The notes under the pieces: generated by a model
Database searches by the model: none
Told to the model about the DNA's origin: nothing
The model's input: only the letters and a program-made list of their open reading frames with translations
Source: Gliomastix tumulicola
Taxonomy: Eukaryota > Ascomycota > Sordariomycetes > Hypocreales > Bionectriaceae
Length of the DNA: 31,764 bases
Direction of reading: 5' to 3'
Assembly (NCBI GenBank): GCA_001599755.1
Contig: BCHX01000020.1
Location: 1 to 31,764 of the forward strand
Position numbers and translations under genes: made by a program
Part shown: piece by piece, positions 1 through 10,260 of the stretch
Layout of the letters: the number at the start of each line of letters is the position of its first letter
Numbering within the stretch: position 1 is the first letter of the stretch

Positions 1-72
1 TGCTTTCGATCAGCTCCGCACCAAGGAGCAGCTGGGTTATATCGTCTTGACCGGGATCAGAGACTTTGCCAC

Positions 73-132
73 GACATGTGGCTTGAGAATCTGACATGTG
101 GCTTGAGAATCCGACATGTGGCTTGAGAATCC
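73..132 (+). repeat. 20-bp tandem triplication inside ste23
   Basis: Three units of period 20 (73-92, 93-112, 113-132) begin GACATGTGGCTTGAGAATC and differ only at the last base (T, C, C). One unit would keep the protease frame open; two extra units add 40 nt, shift the frame by one and create TGA at 92-94. Confidence 0.95.
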
Positions 133-348
133 TCATTCAGAGCGAGAAAACGCCCGACTATCTTGATCAGCGCATTGAGGCCTTCCTGACCCAGATTGGC
201 AAGACCATTGAGAATATGTCTGAGGCCGATTTTGAAGGCCACAAGCGAAGTCTCATCATGAAACAGCCGGAGAAGCCGAGAAACCTTGATCAGGAGTCTT
301 CGAGACACTGGACTCACATTGCAGCCGAATACTACGACTTCGAGCAAG

Positions 349-416
349 GTAAGCAAGACCTTATTGTTCCGTGCCCCTGTTTAGTCCGAGCCTCAAGCTA
401 ACTATATCTTCATCAG
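349..416 (+). other. Intron in the ste23 gene
   Basis: A 68-nt intron with donor GTAAGC, branch CTAAC (399-403) and acceptor CATCAG. Phase 1: the split codon GCT restores the frame DFEQ|AQLDATY. It is a clear fungal-type intron and a useful reference for the other splice calls here. Confidence 0.85.
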
Positions 417-889
417 CTCAACTCGATGCCACGTACATCAAGCCTCCCGCGAGGAAGGGGATTATCGAATTCTATCAGGAGTTCTTCAGCCCTAGCTTAG
501 ACAAGCGCGCTCGAATCTCGGTGCATCTTCACGCTCGGGGCGCCAGCGAGCTGGACACGAAGATTATCGAGATCTTGTCAAAGGCGGATCTGCAGGGCGT
601 TCCTGCGGAAACCCGCCAGAGCATCGACTTACTGGAGCGTCACTTGGAGGAGAAGTTGAACCTTCCAAAGAACGTGACGGGGCCAATCATTGCCGAGGCC
701 AAGGAAGCAGGACTGAAGCGCATCGCATCCGATGACCACCCCGGCAGCATCTATAACGGCTCAACGGCTGTTGCGTCGGCGACAGAGATCACCGACTTGC
801 GGGCCTTCAAGTCTGGCTTGATGGTGAGCCAGGGCGCTCGTCCTGTCAAAGATCTCAGCGAGTTTGAGGAGGTGGATGCCAAGCTCTAA

Positions 890-1222
890 ATATATGTGCT
901 TTTCTAGGAAGGACTGGGCTTTGCCCATAGACTAGGGGGCTGGGTTTGTGAGAGTAAAGCTCAAGCTTCGAATCATGCTCTGCGTTCGAATACTTGATGC
1001 CGCTTCTTGTGCATCTCGGAGGTAGAGGAGGTTTAGGGGGTCTCGAACGGGACCTGCGAGGTGTTGCTGAACAAGGGGCTATGAGAACTTCTGCGTAGGG
1101 GCACGCGCAACTCAGCATGAAACACTCCTTCTTTGGGAGGCGCTGAGACACGCTAGAGGTGAACGGCGAGGCGTCAGAAAAGCTCAATTCTAGTCTGAAT
1201 AGTATAGTCAATGAGGATCTGA
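890..1222. other. Convergent intergenic region
   Basis: About 330 bases between the stop of the protease gene (plus strand) and the stop of the minus-strand remnant. Open frames here lack protein-like composition. It presumably holds both 3' untranslated regions; no clear poly(A) signal is seen. Confidence 0.4.
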
Positions 1223-1680
1223 CTACGAGTCAAAACCACAGCCCGTTCGTTCGCCTTCATCAAGGACCTCCCACGGCACGTCATTCTCCTTGTCACTCAT
1301 TCCAGATGTGCTTGTATTGGGCATGGCCGAGTCAACGGCCGCGGCAGGCGTGTTCACGCTGGCACTTCCTTCCAAGACGTGCGGTAGCACAGACATCCCC
1401 TCTGTATCAGTATGATGTTAGCCCGTCGCATGTGTGACTAGGTATACCGCAACTCACCAAACTTGAAGATGATTATCGAAGGAGGACCATTCACTGCCAA
1501 GGAGAGAATCTCTTCACCTTGGCCGATGACAGTACGAGTGGCTGTCAGCTGGACAGTGACGGGGCGGAAGGTGTCCCCGCTTTGAACCGGCGTGACGGGC
1601 TCAACAGTGATAGGCATTATGAATTTGTCGACTTGTGCTTCGAGAAAAGAAAGCCAAAGCTGTGTGAGGCACGTAGTCAT
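1223..1680 (-). pseudogene. Spliced 3' end of an unrecognised gene, 5' part missing
   Basis: On the minus strand an exon from about 1760 (first in-frame ATG at 1680) down to 1458 reads as convincing protein, for example EPVTPVQSGDTFRPVTVQLT and then LSLAVNGPPSIIIFKF. A 56-nt intron (1457-1402, GTGAGT donor, CTAAC-type branch, ATACAG acceptor, phase 1) joins it to an exon at 1401-1223 ending NDVPWEVLDEGER...GFDS and TAG. Both exons and splice sites agree in phase, which is hard to get by chance. The frame is open above the ATG but closed near 1763, and I found no convincing further exon upstream, so the gene is probably truncated. I do not recognise the family; the alternating hydrophobic pattern suggests a beta-rich fold. 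It faces the ste23 gene tail to tail. Confidence 0.45.
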
Positions 1681-1760
1681 GCTCAAGGTTGGCCGCCCTA
1701 TATACGATATCGACTCGCAAATGTCAAGGTCGCATAGAGGGTTACTGCGTCGTCAACGAA

Positions 1761-2790
1761 GCGCCCGCACACGAACATGCTGTCACGGTGCCCACCTGCC
1801 GCCAGTCCAGCTGTGAGCGAGCGTATCGCCCGAAATCTCGTCACACCCGAAGAGTGACAGGGCGCCCAGGGGCGGCCGCCCCTTGCGATAAAGCGCTCAG
1901 GTAAGCTCCAAGCCTCACGGGACTAGGCCTGTGAGCAGGGTCATGTCGGAGCAGGATCTTGTCTTGGGTACTGGAATTGGGCCGAGCTGTTAGCCATCAA
2001 GCTAAAGCTGCGGCTGGTGGGCGCAAGTTTCATCTGGCTAGTACTAGGGGGTTTGGCATGTCAGACGCGCGTGACGACTACTAGGCCTTATTGTAGGGCA
2101 AGATGGCGAAACTAAAAGTCTATTCTATTAGTGCACAGGCGGCCGACCTGAATCACCTGAGTGAAGCAAGGCGGAGCGTCCGCCCTGTTCCGCCGTTCAC
2201 GACCGTGACTCAGTTGCCAAGCTGGAGGATACGTGAACTCTGTTCCTTCCGTTCACTGGAACAGATGGGGCTTTTTTTCGGCTGTCGATCCCTACGTGAT
2301 CGGCTATGCAGGCTATCGGATCCGACCTGCCGACATAGAATGGGATTGGTGTCATTGCCTCCTCACCTGGGACTGGGCCGCAGCAGATTCCAACTGGGCC
2401 CTTGCGCAGTGGATGGAAACTAGGACGGGTTCCACGGATCACACCTGATAGCGCGCCCGGTGCTATCAAATGGGACGTTCCTGCGATTCAGGGTACTTCA
2501 TAAATTGATCGTCAGGATGTCTCTGTGATCCAACTCAGCATCGTGGGCACGCAGACGCCAGTTCTGACTCATGAGGTACAGTCACATCGCTTCAAGTCAC
2601 CGTGCTAAGAAGGAATATCGAATATTGGCCATCACACACGAGCTATACGAGCCGCGCGGTAAACAAAGACGAAGGCTGTCACAAGCACAGTAGTGCGCCA
2701 ATTTCTTTGCACTCGCCCCTTGCAGGACGGGTCCACTGTCTCGCGGTGGCAAACGAAGCTCGAGGGCGTCCAAGACCACCAATGCTTTCG
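1761..2790. other. No gene seen
   Basis: About 1 kb with only short, non-protein-like open frames on both strands and no recognised repeat, RNA gene or mobile element. It sits between the truncated minus-strand gene and the start of segmental duplication A, so the breakpoint that removed the 5' part of that gene may lie here. Confidence 0.4.
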
Positions 2791-3668
2791 CAATAGCCCA
2801 GTGCGGGCGGGGCGTCGGCCTTTGCGGCCATAGCAGTTTGGTTTGCTTATACCACACAAAAGTAGCGGACACGAAAAGGCGTGCAGGAAAACGTAGGGCC
2901 CGTAGGCCCCCCATAGTCATAAGGTATTAAGGTTTCCCTCCGCATGCAAAGGCCCGCTCACGTGTGGAGGTGGAAGTGATCCGTCTGGTGAATGGATCCT
3001 TGTCACGCCTATTTCGGGATCCGAATTGCGGACTGCAGACCGACCTGCCCCGATCACTCTTCCCTTTGACGGGGGAGAGTACGGGAAACCTGCATCATCT
3101 ACCGCCCCGACCATTTGCTGCGCGGCCGGGCTCCTCTCCCTACGTGGATGTTCTTATGTATACGCGTCTACTGGATGAATCTGGTGCTCAGACAAGGCGC
3201 CTGCGTCCAGCTAAGCGAGATAGGAAGGACCTCTCCCTCCTCAACTCAGTGCTCAATCTATAGGAGCTAGAAGGCCAGGCACTAAGCCGTAACGAGCCTT
3301 TGCACCTCACCACTCAGCCTCGGCTAACGGCGTGATGTGTCTCACAGCCTTTGAGTTGACGTTTTGCTGGAGTCTGTGGTTGGGTGGCCTCGCTCGTCGG
3401 CGGGACCTGTTTCGCTGGAGCCTCGGAGACCGCCAGCTCTTGATCTTCTCTGAAGATATGTGATAAGACTCATTTGTCTCCAGTGCCCTCCTGCGTCCGC
3501 TCTAATTTCTTTTTTAAGTTGCACCTAGAGTAGCTAGAGCGCCCCCAGGTGCTACCTCGCGGGTGAATGACCAGCGAGATCTCAATCATAGCATGAATAG
3601 ACCATATGTTCGAGTCGTGTGCGCGGGTTTCGTACCAAGCAGGGTTAGCTTAATAAATCCACCAGCTC

Positions 3669-3774
3669 ATTGGCCTCACCCTGTTGTGTTGAAGCCCGGG
3701 ACTTCTCGATGTTTGGGGGTTCCCATCGCGGCATATGGGTGCGGGCGAAGCGATAGTGAGCACGAATATATAAG
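3669..3774 (+). promoter_or_regulatory. Promoter of membrane-protein gene A (ATTGG and TATA box)
   Basis: A reverse CCAAT box (ATTGG, 3669-3673) and a TATATAAG box (3767-3774) lie 128 bp before the ATG at 3902. Both are kept at the equivalent places in copy B (12631 and 12730-12737). This supports 3902 as the start and a promoter role. Confidence 0.55.
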
Positions 3775-3901
3775 CTTCGATTGATCATGCATTGCTTCAG
3801 CGGACGTCAAATACGTTCACGCGCATGTCAGGCAAACGGCTCCCACCTTGCAACTCCCGAGAGGCTTCGTCTTCTTACACCAATTCCGAACAATCTTTGC
3901 C

Positions 3902-4808
3902 ATGGATACCGTCGATGTCTCTAATGCACACCTCTTTATCGCCGCTGCTGTGATGAGTATGGTAGCATCTATGCTCCGTGCGGGACGGATCTGGCCCCTC
4001 CACAAGCTTCGATCGCGAGCGCAAGAGTCTCAAGTGCAGCCTTTCTTCGGTCAGAGACATCAAGCCCTTTATACATATGCCCTAGCAGCGCAAGCTCTCA
4101 TATCATTTCTGGCCTCGTTGGCGGTCCTTATCCTAGGTGTGATCAAAGCTCAGCAGCCAATGTTTCTTCCAATATGTCTACTACTACCGAGCGTACTTGG
4201 CCAAGTAAGGTGGCCGAGCCTTTCCGGAAAGGCACTATTGTTAACACTTCAACAGGTAGCCCTGATGGTTGAGATCTCTCAAGAGCACCGAAAAGCCTCT
4301 GACCCATGCAAAACCATGACCTTCTCCTTGTTTTGTTTGGTGCTTGTTGGTCTCGGAGGGTTCTGCTTATCATTTGCCACCTGGCTTCGAACTGTCCTTA
4401 TCTTCGCCGCCATCATCCTCCATTCTCTGCACACGGGATGCCAATGGGGAATGTTGACCCGTGCGATACGGAAGAAGGCGCTTTCGTCGCCATGGATCTT
4501 CGGAAGTCTGTGGTTAACGTTAATGGAGTTTTCGTCCGTTGCCGCTTATGTGGTGATTCTTGGCTATGCTATCACGACCACGACAGACGAAGCGACGCAC
4601 ATGTGCTGGACAGTGAGTACTCATGCTCCTCTGAAATAGACAAACGTAACTGACTGAGAAGAAGTCAGCCGTGTGTGCCTCCAGCGCGCGGGATATCCTA
4701 GAGCATATATTGCTGGTGGGAAAGGCTTGGAAACGTCCAAGGCGGAGTCAAGACAACGAGAGCACCCATGAACTCACGTTGCCTGGTCGAGAGAGAGCTG
4801 TATGCTAG
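3902..4808 (+). CDS. Multi-pass membrane protein, paralogue A
   Basis: The start at 3902 is chosen because the paralogue in copy B begins at the same MDTV. An ATG 54 bp upstream is also in frame but has no counterpart there. Hydrophobic segments lie near residues 8-26, 58-80, 86-104, 138-158, 161-180 and 200-226, so about six membrane spans are likely. Unspliced, the frame ends at 4639 (245 aa). A GTGAGT donor at 4613 with an acceptor at 4664 (52 nt, AAG) would add 47 residues and end at TAG 4806-4808; the better-looking CAG acceptor at 4668 gives an early stop. No domain is recognised with confidence. The first span followed by a basic loop faintly recalls the N-terminal membrane domain of fungal ABCC transporters, but there is no ATPase part. 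About two-thirds of residues match paralogue B up to the point where B is deleted. Confidence 0.55.
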
Positions 4809-6573
4809 GAAACGTGCGCAGGCACCCTTCTTTAGTGATAAAACCATGTGCCCCAGGCCTAAAAGTGTTCAACTCGTGCTAAAGGTATTATGAGCGCAAT
4901 GATGAGCAGAAACAGACGATCTAGATCAGTAGAGCATCATAAAGTAGTCGCATGTAGTGCAAGGAGGTTCTAGAAGTTGGATTCTGGCTGTGTAAGCATC
5001 AGCGAATCGGACGCTCTCCTCGCTAATTCCGAAGGTATGATGCGGGGCAGTGATTGGTCCGTGGCAGATGGGGAGAGGACCCTGCCGAAGAACGCAGGCC
5101 ACCTGTACATCGCATATTTGGAGTGAAAGCAAAAAGCACGCGATGAACAGAGAAGCAGAATTTCTCGCTGACACGGCATGATCATCGGTCGTCCAGGAGG
5201 GCATGTATGTACGAGTACACGAGCATCGGATGAAAAGGGTGATCGCATTCAGCTGGCAGGTCACACCGGTTGTAGTGGCTAGTGCTCCCTAGCTTCCCCG
5301 CTGTGCTGGCTGACCAATACAGCTCGCAGCCCTTCCACAACGACTGGCCCAGACAGGCGATGTACACGGGAGAAGATTGTTCGGACGAAAGGTGGTGCGA
5401 GTTGGATGGTACTGGTGACTCAATCGGTAGCACCCAAGTCCTTACCAGTCTTGGTTTTATTGATAGCTTGCATAGGTGTAGCGAAGAAGTGGGTTCCTCC
5501 TAGTAGCACATGTCGTCAGCGATTGCACAGGGACGTGACTGGGGAGAGAGACAAACAGTGTTTTGGGCAGCGGACCGGGGATTTCTCAGACTCGTTGTGT
5601 TCAGGCTTCCGTCGTAATCCCGCTAGTTGAGAGACGATCCCTAGATTAGCGTAGATGTACGGTATCTGCTCTAGGGAACATTGGTATGCGTGTTCTTCTA
5701 GTGCTCGCGGTTTGTGTACTACGCCGCCGAGACACGAGTCGTCCTCGCCCTGGACCCGACCTGGAAAGACAGCGGCTGTTCGCTGCCCCTTCCGGCTAGC
5801 CTCCATTCCTACCAACCATCAAACCATCATACAAGGAAACTTGAGCTAGCCATGCAAGCCATACAGCTGCGGGCAAGAGCAAGATGAGTGTCTCTCGGCC
5901 GGCGCCTGTGGCCGTGCCTGACTCGGAGGACAGCAGACGGCCGGGCGATCTTAGTGTCTTTGGTAGTCCTCGCAATCACGTCCCCCATTAAGCAACCCAA
6001 GCAGATCATGTTCACCGAATGTGCTGCACAGCCCAGGCGGGGCTCACTCGCCTCCCTTACAAAACACGCGCCTGGTGCGAACTAGGCACTCTTTGCTTGA
6101 GGTATGGTGAATACATCTCTCATGCTTGGTCTGGAGGTACTCCAGAAAAGACCCGGTGGCGAGCTCAAGCCTGCACGTCACTTCGATCTAGCGCCAACAT
6201 ACGGTTCTAGATGACTCATTCGCACTCAGAATGAGTGAGCACAGCGCTTATACAAGGCTATCGGCTCGATGGCCAAGAAGGGTGGCTACGCGAGGACCAC
6301 CAATCATCTTAAAGTCTGCTTCTGAGAGACCGTCGTATGAGACCAATCAGGAAGGAGAAGGGGCCAGGGGTCGACGCGATGGGTGGTCGATGACGTTCGG
6401 GCTAGGCCTCCCCGAAAGCTCTCTCAAGCCCACGCACAGGCTCTTCGAGCACGACATTTATCTTTGGCTCCGGTGCCCACCCGAGCTCCTTAGTTTCCTC
6501 CGTTCGGTCGACCTCCCACTGGCAACCTCCACCGTTACCGGGGAAATCCCCTAGCCCAAATCACACGCGGATA
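4809..6573. other. Non-coding arm of duplication A
   Basis: Duplicated DNA with no supported gene. The 5560-5775 stretch is well conserved with B (15851-16045) and open on the minus strand in both, but the differences are mostly amino-acid-changing, so it is not being kept as protein. Position 5561-5576 corresponds to the site where copy B carries the bZIP segment. Confidence 0.5.
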
Positions 6574-7032
6574 CTACATATACTGGCAGTCGAGAAGGGC
6601 TGGGGGTGACGCCGTAGTCCCAAGAGAATGGGCGGGCAGCCTCGCACTTGCGATCCCCTCTCCTGGCCATTCCTCCTCGCAACTTTGTTTGCTTTGCCCC
6701 CAAACCTCCTCCGATTTCTCCCTGCACGGCCCGAAAGAGACACGGTCCTGCTCTCGCTCCGGAACACCGTCGATAGCCAGAGGTCGATCAGGCGTCGCTA
6801 ATTCGCTCACTGCCAGGTCTGTCACATTCCAGTCAATACACCGGTGCGCCTCCTCCGTCGCATAGACCAGGACAACAGCTCGAGGCTGCCGAAAGACCGG
6901 TGTCCTCGCGGCGGCCGTCACGTCTCTCCCGTCATGCACTTGGCTATAGAAGAGGCTTTCTAATCCCGCGACGGATGGGTGATCATGTGCTGGCTGCTCG
7001 TCTCGCCACACTCCATCATCGCCTTCTGCCAT
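6574..7032 (-). CDS. Hypothetical protein, decayed counterpart in copy B
   Basis: A minus-strand frame of 152 codons with a true ATG (7032). The central part looks protein-like (HRCIDWNVTDLAVSELATPD). The matching DNA in copy B (about 16690-17080) keeps recognisable pieces, such as the GACTGGAATGTG stretch, but is interrupted by stops and shifts. No family is recognised. It is probably a gene remnant that happens to stay open in A. The last 50 residues are low in hydrophobics and may be run-on. Confidence 0.25.
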   Translation of the reverse strand: MAEGDDGVWRDEQPAHDHPSVAGLESLFYSQVHDGRDVTAAARTPVFRQPRAVVLVYATEEAHRCIDWNVTDLAVSELATPDRPLAIDGVPEREQDRVSFGPCREKSEEVWGQSKQSCEEEWPGEGIASARLPAHSLGTTASPPALLDCQYM

Positions 7033-7341
7033 GCACTTCCGTGTGTGCCACAGGTCCGCTAGTATACAGTGTGAGAGATTCTGCCGATACTACTTAGAGA
7101 CGCTTCAAATGGCGTCTTCACACGGGGCCGGCGAAATAGTTGACTGACACCAGGCAGGAAGCTTCCCATCAGCAGCTATGAACACAGCCAGACAACTATC
7201 CGGGGGGGAGGGCTCTTGGGAGATCCCAGCGTGGGAAGCGTGGGAAGTCAGATTTTTCCACATAGCCATGCAAGTCATGGTCGACCATATGGACAACATT
7301 TGGCGCCTCAACGGGGGTGATCGGGTACAGCAGGATGGGGG

Positions 7342-8028
7342 ATGGTCAATAGAATACCGTCCATCTATCCCCGTCGACCTTCCAGCTACCCCCCTCGACC
7401 TTCCAGTTATCCCCCTCGACCCTCCAGTTATCCCCCTCGACCTTCCAGCTATCCCGAGGGGGAAAAAAGAAAGAGATCGGTATCGCAACCCTCGGATGAC
7501 GAAGTCCAGCCACATCTTGTATCCATGGGCGAGGGCGGCGGTAGCGCTCCCATAGCACCCCAAGGGATCAGGGTGACCAATGAAGGGCCGGCAGCCTTGT
7601 TGGCCGCCCCGAGCGGCCCTTTCATTGAGGTCGATGAGGCTACCAGAACCGAGATTGACTCAACATATTTTGGTCGGTACGGCTTACGTGTGGTGGGCAA
7701 GACGATCACGGAGGGGACAATCCCGACCAAGATAGACAGTTACACTGAGAAGGGCTTGATCATTCAACTCGACGAAACCACCATCATCAAGATTGACCCG
7801 AAATTCGAGAAGAGTAGCAATAACGGCAATGTGCCTTCACATATGGTGGTCAGGACGATCACCACAGATGCATTTACGACGGAGACAGGCCATCGCGCTG
7901 AGAGCAGCCCCATGACTCGTGTCAAGATTGACTCGATCCTGATGGAGCTTGACAAACATGGCAATGCGTCTTTACATATGAAGGGCAGGGCAATCACGAC
8001 GCAGGTGTTCATTCATACAATAAAATAA
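7342..8028 (+). CDS. Hypothetical protein with Pro-rich heptads and three 45-residue repeats
   Basis: It starts at a true ATG (7342) and gives 228 aa. Residues 7-37 are a 7-residue repeat (PPRPSSY) encoded by a 21-bp tandem repeat. A short basic linker (EGEKRKRS) follows. Residues 100-228 hold three imperfect repeats of about 45 residues, starting ATRTEID (100), TTIIKID (146) and MTRVKID (191). They share T.[IV]KID near the start, GN..[SL]HM in the middle of the last two, and an ITT/ITE segment. No signal peptide or membrane span is seen. Another frame from ATG 7178 is also open across the 21-bp repeat, so a 5' exon or a different start is possible. No known family is recognised. It lies between duplication A and unit X1 and is not part of either. 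Confidence 0.5.
   Translation: MVNRIPSIYPRRPSSYPPRPSSYPPRPSSYPPRPSSYPEGEKRKRSVSQPSDDEVQPHLVSMGEGGGSAPIAPQGIRVTNEGPAALLAAPSGPFIEVDEATRTEIDSTYFGRYGLRVVGKTITEGTIPTKIDSYTEKGLIIQLDETTIIKIDPKFEKSSNNGNVPSHMVVRTITTDAFTTETGHRAESSPMTRVKIDSILMELDKHGNASLHMKGRAITTQVFIHTIK
7374..7457 (+). repeat. 21-bp tandem repeat, four units
   Basis: Units begin TCGACC at 7374, 7395, 7416 and 7437, with a partial unit before the first. They encode the Pro-rich heptads of the protein at 7342-8028. Because 21 is a multiple of three, several other frames are open here too and should not be taken as genes. Confidence 0.9.
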
Positions 8029-9111
8029 TAATCTGACTTTATCTCTTGCCTATGTACACATTGCAGGGCCTTCTGATTACGAAGGGAAGCAGGCGTTGGA
8101 AGGATTTTACGCGCCATCCTTTGCAGCCTCCGGTTTTATTCTGAGCCCTAGGTCACTATCGACATATTTTCCCATGAAAAGTAGTCCGCGCCTCCTTCGG
8201 CACCCTGGTAGTTGGCCAAAGCCTGTCTCATCCGCCACGCAGAGGCGGCCGGGCTTTCCCGTCTTTGTCGACCTCGTCTTCCAAGTAGTAGGGAAGAGCG
8301 GAGACACTCAAGGACTTCAAACCGCATTCAAGCAGAAAGCATAATGCAGGTAGAGTACCACATGCCTATGCTAAGTTAAGCTTTCAGGGTGAAGATGGCC
8401 GTGGGGAGCTTGTGACAGTACCGAGGCAATAAGAGGCGCTCGCAGGGCCAGTGCTAGATAAACTCGAGCTGGCGGGGTTGGTCTCAGGCAGCTGACAGCG
8501 CACCGCAGGCAGAAGGTCACAGTAGAGCCTGGCAGATCGAACCGATTACCCTAAGGAATACAAGCATTAGAATATACTGGTATGGCTGCTTTAGTGTCGG
8601 ACTGTCGCTGTCCGAACGGGCACTTTCCCAAGAACCGATCTGAAGCAGGCAAGTCTATTCGACATGGATGCAGAGAGTCAGGCGCAACGTGCAAGCCGTA
8701 GGCGACGCGCGTTTTCTGCTCAAGCGCAGCGATCAGCGTGATAGACGGTATCTGCATCGTTATTTCGAACACGACGTAGACTGTGCCCGCGTATGGTCGA
8801 GGCCGTCCTTTGGCTTTGCGTCTTTCTCTTTGAGAACCGGAACTTCCTTGAAATCGCGCGTCGGAAATGTCGTGCTGGCGAGGTCGGTCGGCGGGCTTGA
8901 GAACTATGGCTCTTTCGTCGCTAGCAGAGAGATGCGCCTTCTGGCAGATCATCTCCTGTACTCGGTACGGATGCTCGTCACCTCCTGATGTAACCCGGGC
9001 GTTGCGTTATCTCGATACTCGCTCGGTAGGCTCGATCACGATATGGGTGTACGCGGCGACGCATTCTTGCCTCGATGCCGATGCCGGCGAGACCCTTACC
9101 ACAACTGTGTG
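8029..9111. other. No gene seen
   Basis: About 1.1 kb between the repeat protein and unit X1. A 133-codon frame on the minus strand (8551-8952) has some protein-like stretches but no recognised domain and no counterpart elsewhere in the window. Other frames use non-ATG starts. No RNA gene or mobile element is recognised. Confidence 0.4.
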
Positions 9112-9752
9112 CCGGCCCAGCGTCCACCAGCTTCTCCCGCCCCTACCAACCGGCCGGCCGTACTCCGGCATAGGTTTGCGCCCGTGGTACGAGGTGTCAC
9201 CTTTGCTTCTCCCGCACCCCAGCGCCTCTCTGGATTCTCTCGGGATGCCTCTGTCTGTGCGATCGCGGTGGGGCTACACATCGTTGTTAGCACCTTGAAG
9301 GCTGCCCGCTGACAGAAAGAACGTGCGCAGCCCATGACTCGTGTTCAATTTCGCGCAGCCCGGGCGCCTAGCGCGGATGCGTGGAGGAGGGCTGAAAGGC
9401 AACGGGGATGGTGAGCGAGCAGAGCCCGGGTGACGCGCGCGACGTCCTTGCTTCTGGTGGACCGAGGGTGACTAGAGTCTACCCCTGTTTGTGTCTCACA
9501 TCAACTACTGTGTGGGATGGAAGAACACTAAGGGTAAGCATGGAAGATAGAAAGATACACCTCTCTGCTTCCGAAAAAGGAAAACATAGTCTGTTTCAGT
9601 ATCACCCTTTTTTTATTTTTTTTTATTTTTTTACGATTTGGAAGATCAAATTTTCCGCGTCTCTCCAAGTCCCGTTCCAAAAGAAGTCCCTGATTGGCCT
9701 GCATCCCCCTTTTGGGGTAGAAACAAACGGGGATAGCACCGTAGTGCGACAT

Positions 9753-9808
9753 CCAATGGCCAGCGACACCCCTGGCCTTTGACCAGGTCTGCCTCGCCGT
9801 CCCATTGG
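9753..9808 (+). promoter_or_regulatory. Inverted CCAAT/ATTGG pair, copy X1
   Basis: CCAAT (9753-9757) and ATTGG (9804-9808) span 56 nt in an otherwise strongly conserved block. The same 56-nt spacing occurs in X2 and X3, and a 46-nt version in X4. It lies 453 bp before the Clr5 ATG. CCAAT is the site of the fungal Hap/CBC complex; use here is inferred. Confidence 0.5.
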
Positions 9809-10260
9809 CCCAACAAAGGCGGCAAAAATGTACCCGCATTCTCAGGGGAAGAAAGGGTGTTAGGATATCTGCCACGCCTCCTTAGGCAGACATCATCAGT
9901 GTCTCTGCTGCCGTGGCATATTGGCCTTATTTTCACTAGCGGGTCCAGGGGAGGCCTGGGCGATCGAAGGAACGAGCGTCTGCGTCCCCCTGAACGCTGA
10001 GAGCCCGGCGCGGGTTCCGCGAGCAGGGATGCAACCTATCGTCAGCCCCCTCTCTACGGAGTAGTATGTTGCCCAAGTACGTACGAGAGCACGCCGACAG
10101 GCGGCCACGGGGATGTCTCTAGCCGTGTACAAAAGATAATGAACGCTCGTCCCCAGCTACTTCCCCTCTGTGTGGCCATCTTGTTTGGCCTATCGTCTCG
10201 AACGCTTCCCCTTCCTAGCTGACGCACACGCACATAACATACCCTATCCGGCACCTTCCA

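Larger units (their letters stand above)
2..889 (+). pseudogene. ste23: 3' part of insulysin/Ste23-like M16 metalloprotease, frame broken
   Basis: The reading frame enters at base 2 with LRTKEQLGYIV, the conserved C-terminal-half signature of insulin-degrading-enzyme-type zinc peptidases; in human IDE the Arg and Tyr of this motif contact substrate. Fungal homologues (Ste23/Axl1) process a-factor and degrade small peptides. The frame hits TGA at 92-94 because a 20-mer present once in the inferred ancestor is present three times (73-132). The correct frame resumes within the third copy and runs to 348. An intron (349-416, GTAAGC donor, CTAAC at 399-403, CAG acceptor) joins to an exon ending with TAA at 887-889. 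The C-terminus (ARPVKDLSEFEEVDAKL) matches the usual fungal Ste23 ending. The 5' part with the HxxEH zinc site lies outside the window. Apart from the 40 nt net gain the sequence looks well preserved, so this is either a recent lesion or an assembly error. Confidence 0.85.
2791..7080 (+). repeat. Segmental duplication, copy A
   Basis: This block matches copy B (11737-17140) in order and orientation along its whole length. Landmarks that pair up are GATCCGTCTGGTGAA (2978/12171), the TATA-box region (3767/12730), the membrane-protein gene (3902/12857), CTGCCGAAGAACGCAGGCCA (5083/13739), the GTACGAGTACACGAGCAT stretch (5209/13876), and GATGTACGGTATCTGCTCTA (5653/15929). By eye most differences are transitions in both directions, as expected for old neutral decay or repeat-induced point mutation. 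The right end fades gradually near 7080. A lacks the bZIP segment and the 228-bp segment found in B. Confidence 0.8.

Noticed and set aside
3902..4612. Assignment of the membrane protein to ABCC-type transporters
   Set aside because: Only the general layout of the first spans is reminiscent. Expected motifs of that N-terminal domain and any ATPase part are absent.
5560..5775. Minus-strand frame conserved between copies A and B (15851-16045)
   Set aside because: The DNA is well conserved, but by hand count about two-thirds of codon differences change the amino acid, often radically (Leu/Pro, Cys/Arg, Glu/Gly), so there is no sign of coding constraint.
8530..8560. GGTTCGAT-like word suggesting a tRNA T-arm
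   Set aside because: No acceptor stem, D-arm or anticodon arm could be folded around it.
9606..9634. T-rich run as a transposon poly(A) tail in reverse orientation
   Set aside because: It is shared by X1, X2 and X3 in the middle of a longer conserved arm, with no reverse-transcriptase remains or target duplications next to it.
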